35,076 bases of DNA from Chitinophagaceae bacterium (GTDB lineage Bacteria; Bacteroidota; Bacteroidia; Chitinophagales; Chitinophagaceae): the NCBI GenBank assembly GCA_947447825.1, contig CANFLL010000041.1:1-35076 (forward strand), read 5' to 3'. A model generated the notes under the pieces. It made no database searches, was not told the origin of the DNA, and saw only the letters and a list, made by a program, of their open reading frames with translations. The position numbers and the translations under genes were made by a program. This document shows, one piece after another, positions 17,262-25,904 of the stretch (positions within the stretch are counted from its first letter, which is position 1; each line of letters begins with the position of its first letter).

Positions 17262-18359
17262 ATGATAGGACATCGCTTCATAAAATTTGATCCAAATGAG
17301 CAGTCGAAAAGTAAATTCGAACAAATGCTCGACCTTTTTACGCAGTTGCTTACCTACACAAACGGTGATGCTTCGGAAGCTTTTAGCTGGATGAATGAGC
17401 TTGATAAAAAATACCAGTTTACCAATAACGACTATGGTATGGGCGATTTTATTGATGACCTAAAACAGAATGGATACCTTCAGGAAAACCCAGTGAACGG
17501 TGATTTTAATATCACAGGAAAAACAGAACAATCAATTAGGAAGAAAAGCCTGGAAGAGATATTTGGGAAATTGAAGAAGTCGAAGCAAGGAAACCACCAA
17601 ACTTTTAAGCCTGGGCAAGGAGATGAAATAAGTCCAGACACACGCCCTTATCAGTTTGGGGATATGCTCGATCAAATTGATTTCACAGAAAGTATTCGAA
17701 ATGCTCAAATTAACCATGGTGTGGAGAGCTTTAGAATGCACGAAGATGATTTGCAGATAAGAGAAAATGATTTTAAAACACAGACCTCTACCGTGTTGAT
17801 GATCGATATTTCGCATTCGATGATTCTTTATGGAGAAGACAGAATTACGCCTGCCAAAAAAGTTGCAATGGCTCTAAGTGAATTAATTCAAACAAAATAT
17901 CCCAAAGACACACTTGATATTGTTGTTTTTGGGAATGACGCTTGGCCAATAGAAGTTAAAGACCTTCCTTACCTACAAGTTGGGCCGTATCATACCAATA
18001 CTGTTGCTGGACTTGAATTGGCAATGGATTTACTTAGACGTAGAAAAAATCCAAACAAACAGATTTTTATGATTACTGATGGCAAGCCTACTTGCTTAAA
18101 GATTGGTAGCAAATATTATAAGAACAGTTTTGGGTTGGATAGAAAAGTGGTTAATCGTTGCATCAATCTTGCGGCACAATGCAAAAAACTAAAGATTCCT
18201 ATCACTACTTTTATGATTGCTAGTGATCCTTATTTGCAAAACTTTGTGCAAGAGTTTACCGAGATGAATAATGGTAAAGCCTTCTTTGCAAGTTTGGACA
18301 AACTAGGCGCATTCATCTTTAAAGACTTTGAAAGCGGAAAAAGAAAAACAGTTTATTAA
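17262..18359 (+). CDS. VWA domain-containing protein
   Basis: A cytosolic 365-residue protein with a C-terminal von Willebrand factor A domain from about residue 175. The metal-ion-dependent adhesion site is intact: DISHS (Asp182, Ser184, Ser186), the later threonine within YHTNTVAGL, and MITDGKPT. The N-terminal half is hydrophilic, with a glycine/lysine-rich linker (residues about 105-125) and no recognised domain. Such proteins usually work with MoxR-type AAA+ ATPases as chaperones or metal-insertion factors, but no MoxR gene is adjacent. This is based on family knowledge, not on neighbours. ATG 17262 is a normal start. The stop is followed by a short dispersed repeat reaching the next gene. 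Confidence 0.88.
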   Translation: MIGHRFIKFDPNEQSKSKFEQMLDLFTQLLTYTNGDASEAFSWMNELDKKYQFTNNDYGMGDFIDDLKQNGYLQENPVNGDFNITGKTEQSIRKKSLEEIFGKLKKSKQGNHQTFKPGQGDEISPDTRPYQFGDMLDQIDFTESIRNAQINHGVESFRMHEDDLQIRENDFKTQTSTVLMIDISHSMILYGEDRITPAKKVAMALSELIQTKYPKDTLDIVVFGNDAWPIEVKDLPYLQVGPYHTNTVAGLELAMDLLRRRKNPNKQIFMITDGKPTCLKIGSKYYKNSFGLDRKVVNRCINLAAQCKKLKIPITTFMIASDPYLQNFVQEFTEMNNGKAFFASLDKLGAFIFKDFESGKRKTVY

Positions 18360-18362
18360 AAC

Positions 18363-18435
18363 AAAGTTGAAAGTGGTGATTTGAAAGTTAAACATAACAA
18401 CAATTATCGACTCTCGACTTTTGACTTTCAACTTT
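18363..18435. repeat. Inverted copies of the AAAGTTGAAAGT intergenic repeat
   Basis: AAAGTTGAAAGT at 18363-18374 has its exact reverse complement at 18424-18435. This fills the gap between the VWA stop and the MBL start. Single arms of the same family occur near 4330, 16375 and 22647. Such GTTGAAAGT phrases are recurrent in Bacteroidetes intergenic DNA. Confidence 0.5.
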
Positions 18436-18440
18436 TAGTC

Positions 18441-19313
18441 ATGAAATTACATTCAATTAATGCAGGAAATTTTAAATTAGATGGTGGTGCCATGTTTGGT
18501 GTTGTGCCTAAAAGTATTTGGCAAAAAACAAATCCTGCCGACGAAAACAATATGTGCGAACTGACTATGCGCTGTTTGCTGATAGAAGATGCTGATAAGC
18601 TTATTTTGGTTGATACTGGCATGGGTAATAAACAAAGTGAAAAATTCTTTTCCTATTACTATCTATTTGGCAATGATTCACTTTTAGGTAACCTTGCTAA
18701 ACTTGGTTTTTGTAAGGAAGACATAACCGATGTAGTTTTCACCCATCTTCACTTTGATCATAGTGGTGGTGCAATAATTAAAGAAGGCGATACTTTGCTC
18801 CCTACTTTTCCAAATGCTACATTTTGGAGCAATGAAGCACACTGGCAATGGGCTATACATCCAAATTCAAGAGAGAAAGCCTCCTTTCTAAAAGAAAATA
18901 TTTTTCCATTAGAAGCAAGTGGAAAGCTAAAAATGGTTGATTCTAGTAATATCGAAATTTCAAACAATCAATTAGCCATTGCCCCTTCATCTATTAGTAA
19001 AAGCCTTTTCTTTCGCTTTTCTAACGGGCACACTAGGGCTATGATGTTGCCACAGATTGAATATAAAGACAAAACCATTGTTTATATGGCAGATTTGTTG
19101 GCACTTGCTGCGCACATACCAATGCCTTATGTGATGAGTTACGATATGTTTCCTGTAACTACTATGGATGAAAAAACAGCTTTTTTTAAAGAAGCCATTG
19201 ATAATGAGTATATATTATTTTTAGAGCATGATCCTGTTTATGAGTGCATCACGTTGCATCAAACTGAAAAAGGAATTAAGATAAAAGAGGCGTTTAAGTT
19301 GAAAGATATTTGA
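18441..19313 (+). CDS. MBL-fold metallo-hydrolase
   Basis: A 290-residue metallo-beta-lactamase-fold enzyme. The zinc motif HLHFDH (His102, His104, Asp106, His107) is complete; a later histidine in SNGHTRAMM and an aspartate in YMADLLALAAH provide the remaining ligands. The N-terminal LHSINAGNFKLDGGAMFG with CLLIEDADKLILVDTGMG is typical of the lactonase-like/quorum-quenching-like subgroup, but the substrate is not predictable. There is no signal peptide. The ATG at 18441 is chosen over a TTG at 18381, because the extra residues would be translated from an intergenic repeat. It is the last of four rightward genes, about 170 bp before the protease gene. Confidence 0.88.
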   Translation: MKLHSINAGNFKLDGGAMFGVVPKSIWQKTNPADENNMCELTMRCLLIEDADKLILVDTGMGNKQSEKFFSYYYLFGNDSLLGNLAKLGFCKEDITDVVFTHLHFDHSGGAIIKEGDTLLPTFPNATFWSNEAHWQWAIHPNSREKASFLKENIFPLEASGKLKMVDSSNIEISNNQLAIAPSSISKSLFFRFSNGHTRAMMLPQIEYKDKTIVYMADLLALAAHIPMPYVMSYDMFPVTTMDEKTAFFKEAIDNEYILFLEHDPVYECITLHQTEKGIKIKEAFKLKDI

Positions 19314-19486
19314 TGTCTTGTTGGGGAGGAGAAAAAGGTTTGATGTAAGACTTATCAAGATAATTTCAAACATGTACACGGTTAAACATGTTTTCACCGA
19401 TGGAAATGAAAATTTTATTATTATTTAACCTTGAAATTTATTTTTAGTAGAAATAAGTCTTTTATTTGTGAAAATGTAATTTTTAT

Positions 19487-22400
19487 ATGATTAAAAAAAG
19501 TTTAACCCTACTCTCCTTGAGTTTGATGCTAGTATCCGCTTTTGCTCAAAATGGCAATTTTAAGCCATTAAGCAGAAACAAGAAACACCGTTGTTATACA
19601 GTAGAAATACAAGACAAGTTTTTGAAATCTCATCCCAATGCAGAAACTCCTGCGCAATTTGAAGGGTGGCTTCAAAGCAAAATAGCCGAAAGAAAAAGAG
19701 CTATATCTGCTCAAGGTAAAAAGTCCACTTTTGGAACAGTTACCCAATATACCCTACCAATAGTATTTCATATTGTTCATAATGGTGAAGCTGTGGGTAC
19801 TACGCCAAACGTTTCTGCATCATTCATTCAAGCACAATTATTACAATTAAACAAGGATTATGCTAACATGTCTGGTAGCCCTTATTCTGTATCTTCTTCC
19901 ACAGGCATCCAGTTTGCTTTGGCAACACAGGATCCTAATGGAAAAACACTTGCAGAACCAGGTATTGATAGGGTGAACAGGGTAACTAAGAAATGGGGTG
20001 CTGCCCCGTTTGAGTTTTCAACTACGGTGACCGATACCATTAAACCAGCCACTATTTGGGATCCATACCGTTATGTAAATGTTTGGTTATTGGAAGATGT
20101 TACTGATGGAGGTAGTAGTGGAATTTTAGGAATTGCCACATTGCCAGCTAGTTCGGTATTGGATGGGTTAGACAATGCAGAAACTGATACTGATGCAGGT
20201 GTCGTAATTGGCTCAGGAACTGTAGGTAGCATTTTTAGCTCTGCAAGTTGTGGATCAACAACAAATCCTTACACACTTGGCAGAACATTAACGCATGAAC
20301 TTGGGCACTTCTTTGGGTTAAGGCACATTTGGGGGGATTCTACATGTGCAACTGACTATTGTGATGACACCCCCATTCATCATGACATGAATTTTGGTAA
20401 ACCTAAGCACCCAAAACCGAATACTTGTGGAACATTCGATGAAATGTTCGAAGACTACATGGACTACACCGATGATGATGTGATGAATACCTTTACAGCA
20501 AATCAGGCAGATAGAATGCAAACCGTAATGTTAAGCAGCCCAAGAAGAATGACGTTGGCAACTTCAAACGTGCCTACTGTAATTCCTACAGGAAGCAACA
20601 AGCTTTCATTTGCTATATGTAGTGGCGAATTGAGCGTGCCTGAAACAGGAAATGCTGGAGTTACCCAAAGATATAAGGATGAGACTATTACCTTAAACGT
20701 AGAGAAGGTTGCAACTGCAACTGCTACAGTATATGTTAACGCTACTGGAACTGCGAAAAAAGGAATTGACTATGAGTTAATAAACGATACATTAAGCTTT
20801 GCAAAAAATGATGGTGCTAAATCCTTCACACTGCGGATACTTGATAACAATGCAATAGATGGCGACAGAACGGTGATATTGAGTTATAGCATTGTTGGTA
20901 CTGGCGTAGTAGCTGCAACCAATGGACAATCTTTAACTGTAACTATTCAAGATGATGATAGCAAGATTATTGGCAATAAGCCGATTTCTTTGCTAAATGA
21001 AAATTTTGGCACCATTGGGGGCAAGTTACCAACTAGTTGGACAAAAGACAGCACCTCTGGTAGCCCTAATTTCTTTGTGGTAGGTAGTACTACAAACCCT
21101 GTTGGGACAGGTCAATTTGCTTATGTTACTAACAACAAAACAACAAAAGCTTTGGCTTACACAAAAAGTGCAAATGCCGACAACTATTCAGTTTTGACAA
21201 GTCCTAAAATTGCTGGTATTGGATACAAATCTATTGATACATTGAAATTTAAATACAAAGCAGGTGGTCAAACAATTGATAATAATGCGGGTACTGGTGC
21301 TTATGGCTCTGTGAATTACACTATGGATGTTAATGATTACACCACTTCATCGTTTTATAATGATTCATTTGGAACGGCAGGCTGTGCCCCCTATCTTAAT
21401 GCAACACAGGCTGTTTCTTTAGTTTCTTCTCCTGTTTTGTCTACTGGAAATTTTTATATTCATTTTATCTGGGAAGCTTACTATACAAAATCTGGTAAAA
21501 ATCCAGGTCTATGTATTGATGATGTGTCACTAAATGCTACACCTTTCGCCATTGATAGTTCTGTTAGCAATAGTTACACTTTGTATGTTCCGGCTACAAA
21601 AACAAACTTAGTTAGAAGTACAAACGATGATATTATTGCTTCGGTATCAGCCGCCACTTCACCAGTAAAAAACTTTGTAGCGTCAATAACGGAAGCAGGT
21701 GCTTCTAAAGTTGATTTCTTGGTTGATGGTAAATCTTATCAACGCAGTAAAAAAGTAGTTACTTTCAGTAATGGCACTACAGATACCACTAGTACCTACA
21801 CTACTACTTTATATTACACCACTAATGAAGTTGAAGCGTGGTCTAGTATTTTAAAAAGTATTAAGGTTTTGCAATTGAAAAAAGGAACAACATTCAGTGC
21901 AGGTGACATTTCTTTAGGTAATGCGGCTATAATAACCCCAACTTCCATTTCTGACAAAAGAACAGCTAGTGGGTATGTAGCCATCACATTTAGCAGCAAA
22001 GGATTAGGATCTTTCGCTTTAATTGACAGTACAGTTGCTTTACCTATTACTTGGAAATATTTCACTGGTAAGGTTCAAAACAATGCTGCTGTGTTGGCTT
22101 GGCAATTATTGACTGCAACTAAGGGTGTTACTTATACTGTGGAAAGAAGTGTTGATGGAATTAAATATACCGCCATTCAATCAGGGCTTGAAGGAACAAG
22201 CTTTACAGATGCAACAATTGATGCAGGTAAAAATTATTATTATCGAGTAATTGCAACAACTACTGATGGTTCAGTTGTTTACAGCAGTGTGATAAATGTG
22301 GTTTATTTCAGTTTGAATCATTCTTTCACTGTTGCGCCGAATCCTTTCTCAAACGTAATCAATATATCAAACAATGGTACTGCCACAGGAGTTACTTTCT

Positions 22401-22561
22401 TGTCAGTATTTGATGTTACAGGTAGAGAGATTTATGCAAAATCATTCCCTAGCCAACAAGGTGTTTCAACTATCAATACAGCTAGTTGGGTATCTGGTGT
22501 TTATGTAGTGAAAATTAAGAGTTCAGAGTCTGCTATTACTTACAAATTAATTAAGCGTTAA
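19487..22561 (+). CDS. Secreted M43 (pappalysin-like) zinc metalloprotease with T9SS sorting domain
   Basis: A 1024-residue exported protease. A signal peptide (IKKSLTLLSLSLMLVSAFA) leads to an M43 catalytic domain (about 80-355) with the zinc motif HELGHFFGLRH (His270, Glu271, His274, His280) and a Met-turn candidate near YMDYTDDDVMNTF. A Calx-beta-like domain follows (about 390-490: KGIDYELINDTLSFAKNDG), then a choice-of-anchor-J-like region (about 500-690), a fibronectin-like segment (about 855-945) and a C-terminal T9SS type A sorting domain (about 948-1024: VAPNPFSNVINI...GVYVVKI). It should be exported by Sec, translocated by T9SS, and released or anchored after removal of the tail. All active-site residues are present. 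A strong terminator follows. Confidence 0.92.
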   Translation: MIKKSLTLLSLSLMLVSAFAQNGNFKPLSRNKKHRCYTVEIQDKFLKSHPNAETPAQFEGWLQSKIAERKRAISAQGKKSTFGTVTQYTLPIVFHIVHNGEAVGTTPNVSASFIQAQLLQLNKDYANMSGSPYSVSSSTGIQFALATQDPNGKTLAEPGIDRVNRVTKKWGAAPFEFSTTVTDTIKPATIWDPYRYVNVWLLEDVTDGGSSGILGIATLPASSVLDGLDNAETDTDAGVVIGSGTVGSIFSSASCGSTTNPYTLGRTLTHELGHFFGLRHIWGDSTCATDYCDDTPIHHDMNFGKPKHPKPNTCGTFDEMFEDYMDYTDDDVMNTFTANQADRMQTVMLSSPRRMTLATSNVPTVIPTGSNKLSFAICSGELSVPETGNAGVTQRYKDETITLNVEKVATATATVYVNATGTAKKGIDYELINDTLSFAKNDGAKSFTLRILDNNAIDGDRTVILSYSIVGTGVVAATNGQSLTVTIQDDDSKIIGNKPISLLNENFGTIGGKLPTSWTKDSTSGSPNFFVVGSTTNPVGTGQFAYVTNNKTTKALAYTKSANADNYSVLTSPKIAGIGYKSIDTLKFKYKAGGQTIDNNAGTGAYGSVNYTMDVNDYTTSSFYNDSFGTAGCAPYLNATQAVSLVSSPVLSTGNFYIHFIWEAYYTKSGKNPGLCIDDVSLNATPFAIDSSVSNSYTLYVPATKTNLVRSTNDDIIASVSAATSPVKNFVASITEAGASKVDFLVDGKSYQRSKKVVTFSNGTTDTTSTYTTTLYYTTNEVEAWSSILKSIKVLQLKKGTTFSAGDISLGNAAIITPTSISDKRTASGYVAITFSSKGLGSFALIDSTVALPITWKYFTGKVQNNAAVLAWQLLTATKGVTYTVERSVDGIKYTAIQSGLEGTSFTDATIDAGKNYYYRVIATTTDGSVVYSSVINVVYFSLNHSFTVAPNPFSNVINISNNGTATGVTFLSVFDVTGREIYAKSFPSQQGVSTINTASWVSGVYVVKIKSSESAITYKLIKR

Positions 22562-22587
22562 GCTTATTTAATTAATATCTCTTATTT

Positions 22588-22627
22588 AAAAAGGAGAGTC
22601 AGTTTTGTAACTGACTCTCCTTTTTTT
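22588..22627 (+). terminator. Intrinsic terminator after the M43 protease gene
   Basis: A 17-bp perfect stem (22588-22604 with 22609-22625) closes a TTGT loop and runs into a T tract. It is the strongest conventional terminator in the window. Confidence 0.9.
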
Positions 22628-22749
22628 ATTAATAGATATTGACTAAGGAAGTTGAAAGTATTTGGTTTTAGAAAATATATCAGTTGGGCAATAAGATATT
22701 TCCCTAACCCTGCTAAATCTGTTATGTCTACAATTATTAAAGAGCAAAA

Positions 22750-22786
22750 AAAAGCCCCTCTTTATTTTATCTAAAGAGGGACTTTT
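22750..22786 (-). terminator. Leftward intrinsic terminator
   Basis: The stem pairs 22750-22764 with 22772-22786 with one mismatch around a 7-nt loop. Read on the minus strand it ends GGGGCTTTTTTTT, a proper T tract; on the plus strand only four T follow. The nearest minus-strand gene is DUF4197, whose stop is about 670 bp away, so the transcript ending here would cross the palindromic array. Confidence 0.65.
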
Positions 22787-22945
22787 AATTCTATTTTGAC
22801 AGATTAAAACGATCGTTATTACTCAGGAGCACTACCGCTAATTTCATAAGGAAAAGCTATTTGTTTTTATGCACTCATTCAAACTCTCAGAAAGTTCTAA
22901 ACATTCTAGAAGCTTATCCCAAACACGCAGAATATCAAATTGAGC
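22785..22945 (+). repeat. Duplicated intergenic element, copy A
   Basis: This stretch is a direct, imperfect copy of 24313-24466. Shared blocks in order include TTAATTCTAYTTTGACA, TAATTTCAT, TTTTATGCACT, TCAGAAAGTTCTAAAC, TTCTAGAAGCTTAT and CGCAGAATATCA. It starts at the edge of the leftward terminator and continues into the 21-bp palindromic array. I see no reading frame shared by both copies. Confidence 0.8.
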
Positions 22946-22994
22946 ACATTCTTTTGTCCTCTTTCTTCGATTTATTCAGCTGAATCACGCTTAA

Positions 22995-23133
22995 ATTCAC
23001 TTGAGTCAGAAAAGGATTCACCTGAGTCAGTCGACGACTCACTTGAGTCAGACAAAGATTCACTTGAGTGAGTCGACGACTCACCTGAGTCAGCCAAGGA
23101 CTCACCTGAGTCGTGGACTCACTGAGGTGAATA
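22995..23133. repeat. 21-bp palindromic tandem array (six units plus a decayed one)
   Basis: Units start at 22995, 23016, 23037, 23058, 23079 and 23100 (the last is 17 bp). Each holds a near-palindrome RYTCACYTGAGTC, in the best units GACTCACCTGAGTC. Linkers alternate between an AAAGG type and a GTCGACG type, which gives a 42-bp higher-order period. One reading frame yields a short Ser/Glu/Asp repeat but hits a TGA inside unit 4, so coding is unlikely. The spacing of 21 bp is two helical turns. Confidence 0.85.
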
Positions 23134-23134
23134 A

Positions 23135-23269
23135 ATGACGTTTTTTGATGCTAAAATTGCTAAATCAAATGATGTATTCATTGACAGTAAAGGGTTTTAT
23201 AGATTATACTCAGCAGAATTTGGTTTGCGAAATGAGAGAAGCTTCCTTCATTTGAATCAAAGGAATTAA
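23135..23269 (+). CDS. Possible 44-residue small protein
   Basis: An ATG directly after the palindromic array opens a 44-codon frame (MTFFDAKIAKSNDVFIDSKG at its start) ending in TAA. The composition is that of an ordinary soluble peptide, with no repeats, signal or membrane segment. The stop codon lies in the loop of a 17-bp hairpin. No homologue is recognised and no ribosome site is visible. The second copy of the surrounding element (24313 onward) has no equivalent frame, which argues against coding. I treat it as a candidate only. Confidence 0.2.
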   Translation: MTFFDAKIAKSNDVFIDSKGFYRLYSAEFGLRNERSFLHLNQRN

Positions 23270-23288
23270 TCATTCCTTTGATTCAAAT
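23250..23288. terminator. 17-bp perfect hairpin without T tract
   Basis: 23250-23266 pairs exactly with 23272-23288 around a 5-nt loop. Neither side has a clear T tract, so it may be an RNA-stabilising 3' structure or a protein site rather than an intrinsic terminator. The rest of the gap to 23456 is AT-rich with nothing else seen. Confidence 0.5.
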
Positions 23289-23456
23289 AAATTTTCTCAA
23301 GTGTAACAAACCTCAATATTTTATTCTTACAGTAAATGGGTTTACCTATTGTAAAAAAAATTTTAATAAAAAACGAGTGCTTGACCTCAAAATATTACAC
23401 ACAAGCATAATGAAATCTAATCTGTCAAAGTATAATTAATAAGATTTATTTATTGC

Positions 23457-24230
23457 CTATTTGCCAAATACTTTTTTAAGTATGTCTGTTGTTTGAGCTA
23501 AAGGGTCTTTACGAATTTTCTTTTCCTGCTCTGCCACACTTAAAAACATTCCACTCAATGCTTTATCAGTTACATAACCAGCCAAATCAGGATTAATTTT
23601 CTTAATAAAAGGTATTTCATTATACAAGTTCACAATGGTAGCCCATTTACTTGTAGCATCAACCTTATCCAATGATTCCTGAATAACAGGTTTAAAAGCT
23701 GTTGTTAAATCTGTTGTAGTTTTCTCTCTCAAATAGCCAGTTGCAGCAGTATCTGTTCCTTTCAAAATGTTAACTGCATCAGTAATGCTCATTCCTTTAA
23801 TTGCATTAATGAAGATTGGGGCAGCACTTTGTGATGCGTTTTCTGCAGCTCTGTTCATGCTTAATATGGCATCATCAACTTGAGATCCCATTCCGTATTC
23901 TCTAAGCTTCTTTTCAATTTTCTGCGCTTCCGGAGGCATTAAAATCTTTAAGGCAGCATTGCCAAAAAAACCATTCTCCGCACCTAATTGTTTTGCCGCA
24001 TTGGTTGCACCAATTTGTAAGGCTTCTTTTAATCCACTAGAGATGTCGCCAGTAGTAAGTGCAGAACTATTCGCTGGGGCAATGGCACTAACCGTAGAAG
24101 AAACTACATTATTTATTAATGACTTTTTAGGTTTTGTTTTCTTTTTTGTAGTGGTGGTAGTGGTAGTTTGCGCCATACCATTAAATGTAATTACTGCGAC
24201 CAAAGCAGCTGAAACCATAATTTTATACAT
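23457..24230 (-). CDS. DUF4197 domain-containing exported protein
   Basis: A 257-residue protein with an N-terminal signal peptide (YKIMVSAALVAVITFNGMAQ), a low-complexity Thr/Lys linker (about 22-38), and the DUF4197 domain from about residue 60 to the end. Family landmarks are SGLKEALQIGATNAAKQLG, GFFGNAALKILMPPEAQKIEKKLREYGMG, DAILSMNRAAENASQSAAPIF and IKGMSITDAVNILKGTDTAATGYLREKT. The domain is mostly helical and of unknown function, and is usually periplasmic. The start is ATG 24230, with a -7-like box just upstream. The gene is bracketed by two direct copies of one intergenic element (22785-22945 and 24313-24466), which is unusual for a single housekeeping-like gene. Confidence 0.88.
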   Translation of the reverse strand: MYKIMVSAALVAVITFNGMAQTTTTTTTKKKTKPKKSLINNVVSSTVSAIAPANSSALTTGDISSGLKEALQIGATNAAKQLGAENGFFGNAALKILMPPEAQKIEKKLREYGMGSQVDDAILSMNRAAENASQSAAPIFINAIKGMSITDAVNILKGTDTAATGYLREKTTTDLTTAFKPVIQESLDKVDATSKWATIVNLYNEIPFIKKINPDLAGYVTDKALSGMFLSVAEQEKKIRKDPLAQTTDILKKVFGK

Positions 24231-24253
24231 GAGTATTACTTTAATTGAGGCGG

Positions 24254-24261
24254 CAAAGTAA
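24254..24261 (-). promoter_or_regulatory. Putative -7 box of the DUF4197 gene
   Basis: On the minus strand this reads TTACTTTG, seven of eight matches to TAnnTTTG, followed by CC. It lies 24 bp before the ATG, so the leader would be short. Confidence 0.4.
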
Positions 24262-24312
24262 TAAGCTATCAGTTACTAAAAAAGTTAAAGCAATAAATTT
24301 CTATTTGAAACC

Positions 24313-24466
24313 TTAATTCTACTTTGACAATTATAAATGACCCATCAGTAGCTCTACCGATAATTTCATGTGGAAAATCAATAAACTTTTATGCACTAGT
24401 TCCAATTATCAGAAAGTTCTAAACTTTCTAGAAGCTTATACTAAACTCGCAGAATATCAGCTTGAA
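24313..24466 (+). repeat. Duplicated intergenic element, copy B
   Basis: Direct, imperfect copy of 22785-22945, placed upstream of the DUF4197 gene. After the shared part, 24490-24545 keeps only scattered phrases (CCAAGTGAATC, ACTCAGGTGAA) of the palindromic array that follows copy A. This suggests that both copies once carried the array and that B has decayed. The rest of the gap to 24777 holds only the trhO promoter. Confidence 0.8.
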
Positions 24467-24719
24467 CGAAGCTTAGACTAGTTGAATATTTCTTAGACCC
24501 AAGTGAATCAATGGCCAACTCAGGTGAACATATCTAGGCACCAAGTTAATAAATAACACTTTCATATACAGAATTTAGTATAACATAGTACATGATGAAA
24601 GTATGGAAAGAAGGTATTAAGAAGTCGTTCAATAAAAAAGCGGCTTCTAATAGCTCTTTACTTTTAAAGTTCAATATCTAAAAGAATAAATTACTCATTA
24701 CTGGTTAGTATTAACCTAT

Positions 24720-24727
24720 TATTTTTG
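24720..24727 (+). promoter_or_regulatory. Bacteroidetes-type -7 box for trhO
   Basis: TATTTTTG matches TAnnTTTG exactly and is followed by C. It lies 50 bp upstream of the trhO ATG. The -33 region is not clear. Confidence 0.45.
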
Positions 24728-24777
24728 CCCTGCAAATTTTTACCTACCCTGCAAGTGGGAACTTAAAATTTTAATTT

Positions 24778-25815
24778 ATGGCAGAATTATACAATCGTGT
24801 TAGCAGCGAAGTGTTGAAACAACGCATGCTAGAAGAAACTGAACCAAGAACAACCATTAGTTTCTACAACTATTTCCCTATCGAGAATACAAAAGAGTTT
24901 AGGGATTATCTCTATATCAATCTCGATGCATTAAAAGTGTTTGGCAGAATTTACATCGCTCAAGAAGGAATAAATGCCCAGATAAGTGTGCCAACAGTAA
25001 ACTTTGAGACATTCAAAGCTTTTCTCTACTCCATTGAACCACTCAATGGTTTACGAATTAATATTGCTGTGGATGATGATGGCAAAAGCTTTTGGGTGCT
25101 GAAGATTAAAGTGCGTGAAAAGGTGGTTGCTGATGGTATAGATGATCCTACGTTTAGTATGGAAAACAAAGGTCGTTACGTTAATGCCCAACAAATGAAC
25201 AAGTTGCTGAATGAGCCTGATACAGTGGTGATTGATATGCGCAACCATTATGAATATGAAGTAGGCCATTTTGTGAATGCATTAGAAATTCCTTCTGACA
25301 CTTTTAGAGAACAGTTGCCAATGGCTGTGGACATGATGAAGGGCAATGAGAATAAAAATATAATAATGTATTGCACAGGAGGTATTCGTTGCGAAAAAGC
25401 AAGTGCTTACATGTTGCATAATGGATTTAAAAACGTTTTTCATCTGGAAGGTGGTATCATCAACTATGCCCAACAAATAAAGAAAGAAGGACTTGATAGT
25501 AAGTTTATTGGAAAGAATTTTGTGTTTGATAACAGATTGGGCGAAAGAATTACTGATGATGTAATAGCAAAATGTCATCAATGTGGTCAGCCTGCCGACA
25601 CGCATACCAACTGCAATAATGATGGTTGCCATTTGTTGTTTATTCAATGCGAGAGATGTGCTGCAGCTTATGATGGTTGTTGCACAGAAGAATGTCAAAC
25701 TGTGTATAGCTTGCCTCAAGAGGAACAAAAGAAACTAAGAGAGGGTATTGACAAGGGGAACATGGTTTTTAATAAGTCGAAAGCAAGGCTAAGACCGAAG
25801 CTGAATAGTGATTAA
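24778..25815 (+). CDS. trhO: tRNA uridine(34) hydroxylase TrhO (YceA-type rhodanese protein)
   Basis: A 345-residue member of the TrhO/YceA family, which hydroxylates U34 of several tRNAs using oxygen as the first step of 5-(carboxy)methoxyuridine formation. The N-terminal ferredoxin-like domain (about 25-110) has [19 protein letters not shown] and [14 protein letters not shown]. The rhodanese domain (about 135-240) has the active-site loop [11 protein letters not shown] (Cys199) and the [15 protein letters not shown] strand. The C-terminal segment (about 265-305) is rich in Cys and His in CxxC-like pairs and probably binds zinc, as in long-form family members. ATG 24778 fits the length. It is monocistronic by spacing, with its own -7 box. 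Confidence 0.94.
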   Translation: MAELYNRVSSEVLKQRMLEETEPRTTISFYNYFPIENTKEFRDYLYINLDALKVFGRIYIAQEGINAQISVPTVNFETFKAFLYSIEPLNGLRINIAVDDDGKSFWVLKIKVREKVVADGIDDPTFSMENKGRYVNAQQMNKLLNEPDTVVIDMRNHYEYEVGHFVNALEIPSDTFREQLPMAVDMMKGNENKNIIMYCTGGIRCEKASAYMLHNGFKNVFHLEGGIINYAQQIKKEGLDSKFIGKNFVFDNRLGERITDDVIAKCHQCGQPADTHTNCNNDGCHLLFIQCERCAAAYDGCCTEECQTVYSLPQEEQKKLREGIDKGNMVFNKSKARLRPKLNSD

Positions 25816-25904
25816 TGGTTAATTTTAGAGATCAACGACTGGCGAAATGATGGAATTATCATTTTTGGAATGGCTTTTGAATAGAGCTGATAAATTAAAT
25901 AATA

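Noticed and set aside
17262-18359. MoxR-VWA chaperone system
   Set aside because: A VWA protein is present but no MoxR-type ATPase or other partner gene is adjacent.
22995-23075. Ser/Glu/Asp repeat peptide encoded by the palindromic array
   Set aside because: The frame has no start codon nearby and a TGA interrupts unit 4.
22995-23133. CRISPR array
   Set aside because: There are no unique spacers; the 21-bp units adjoin directly.
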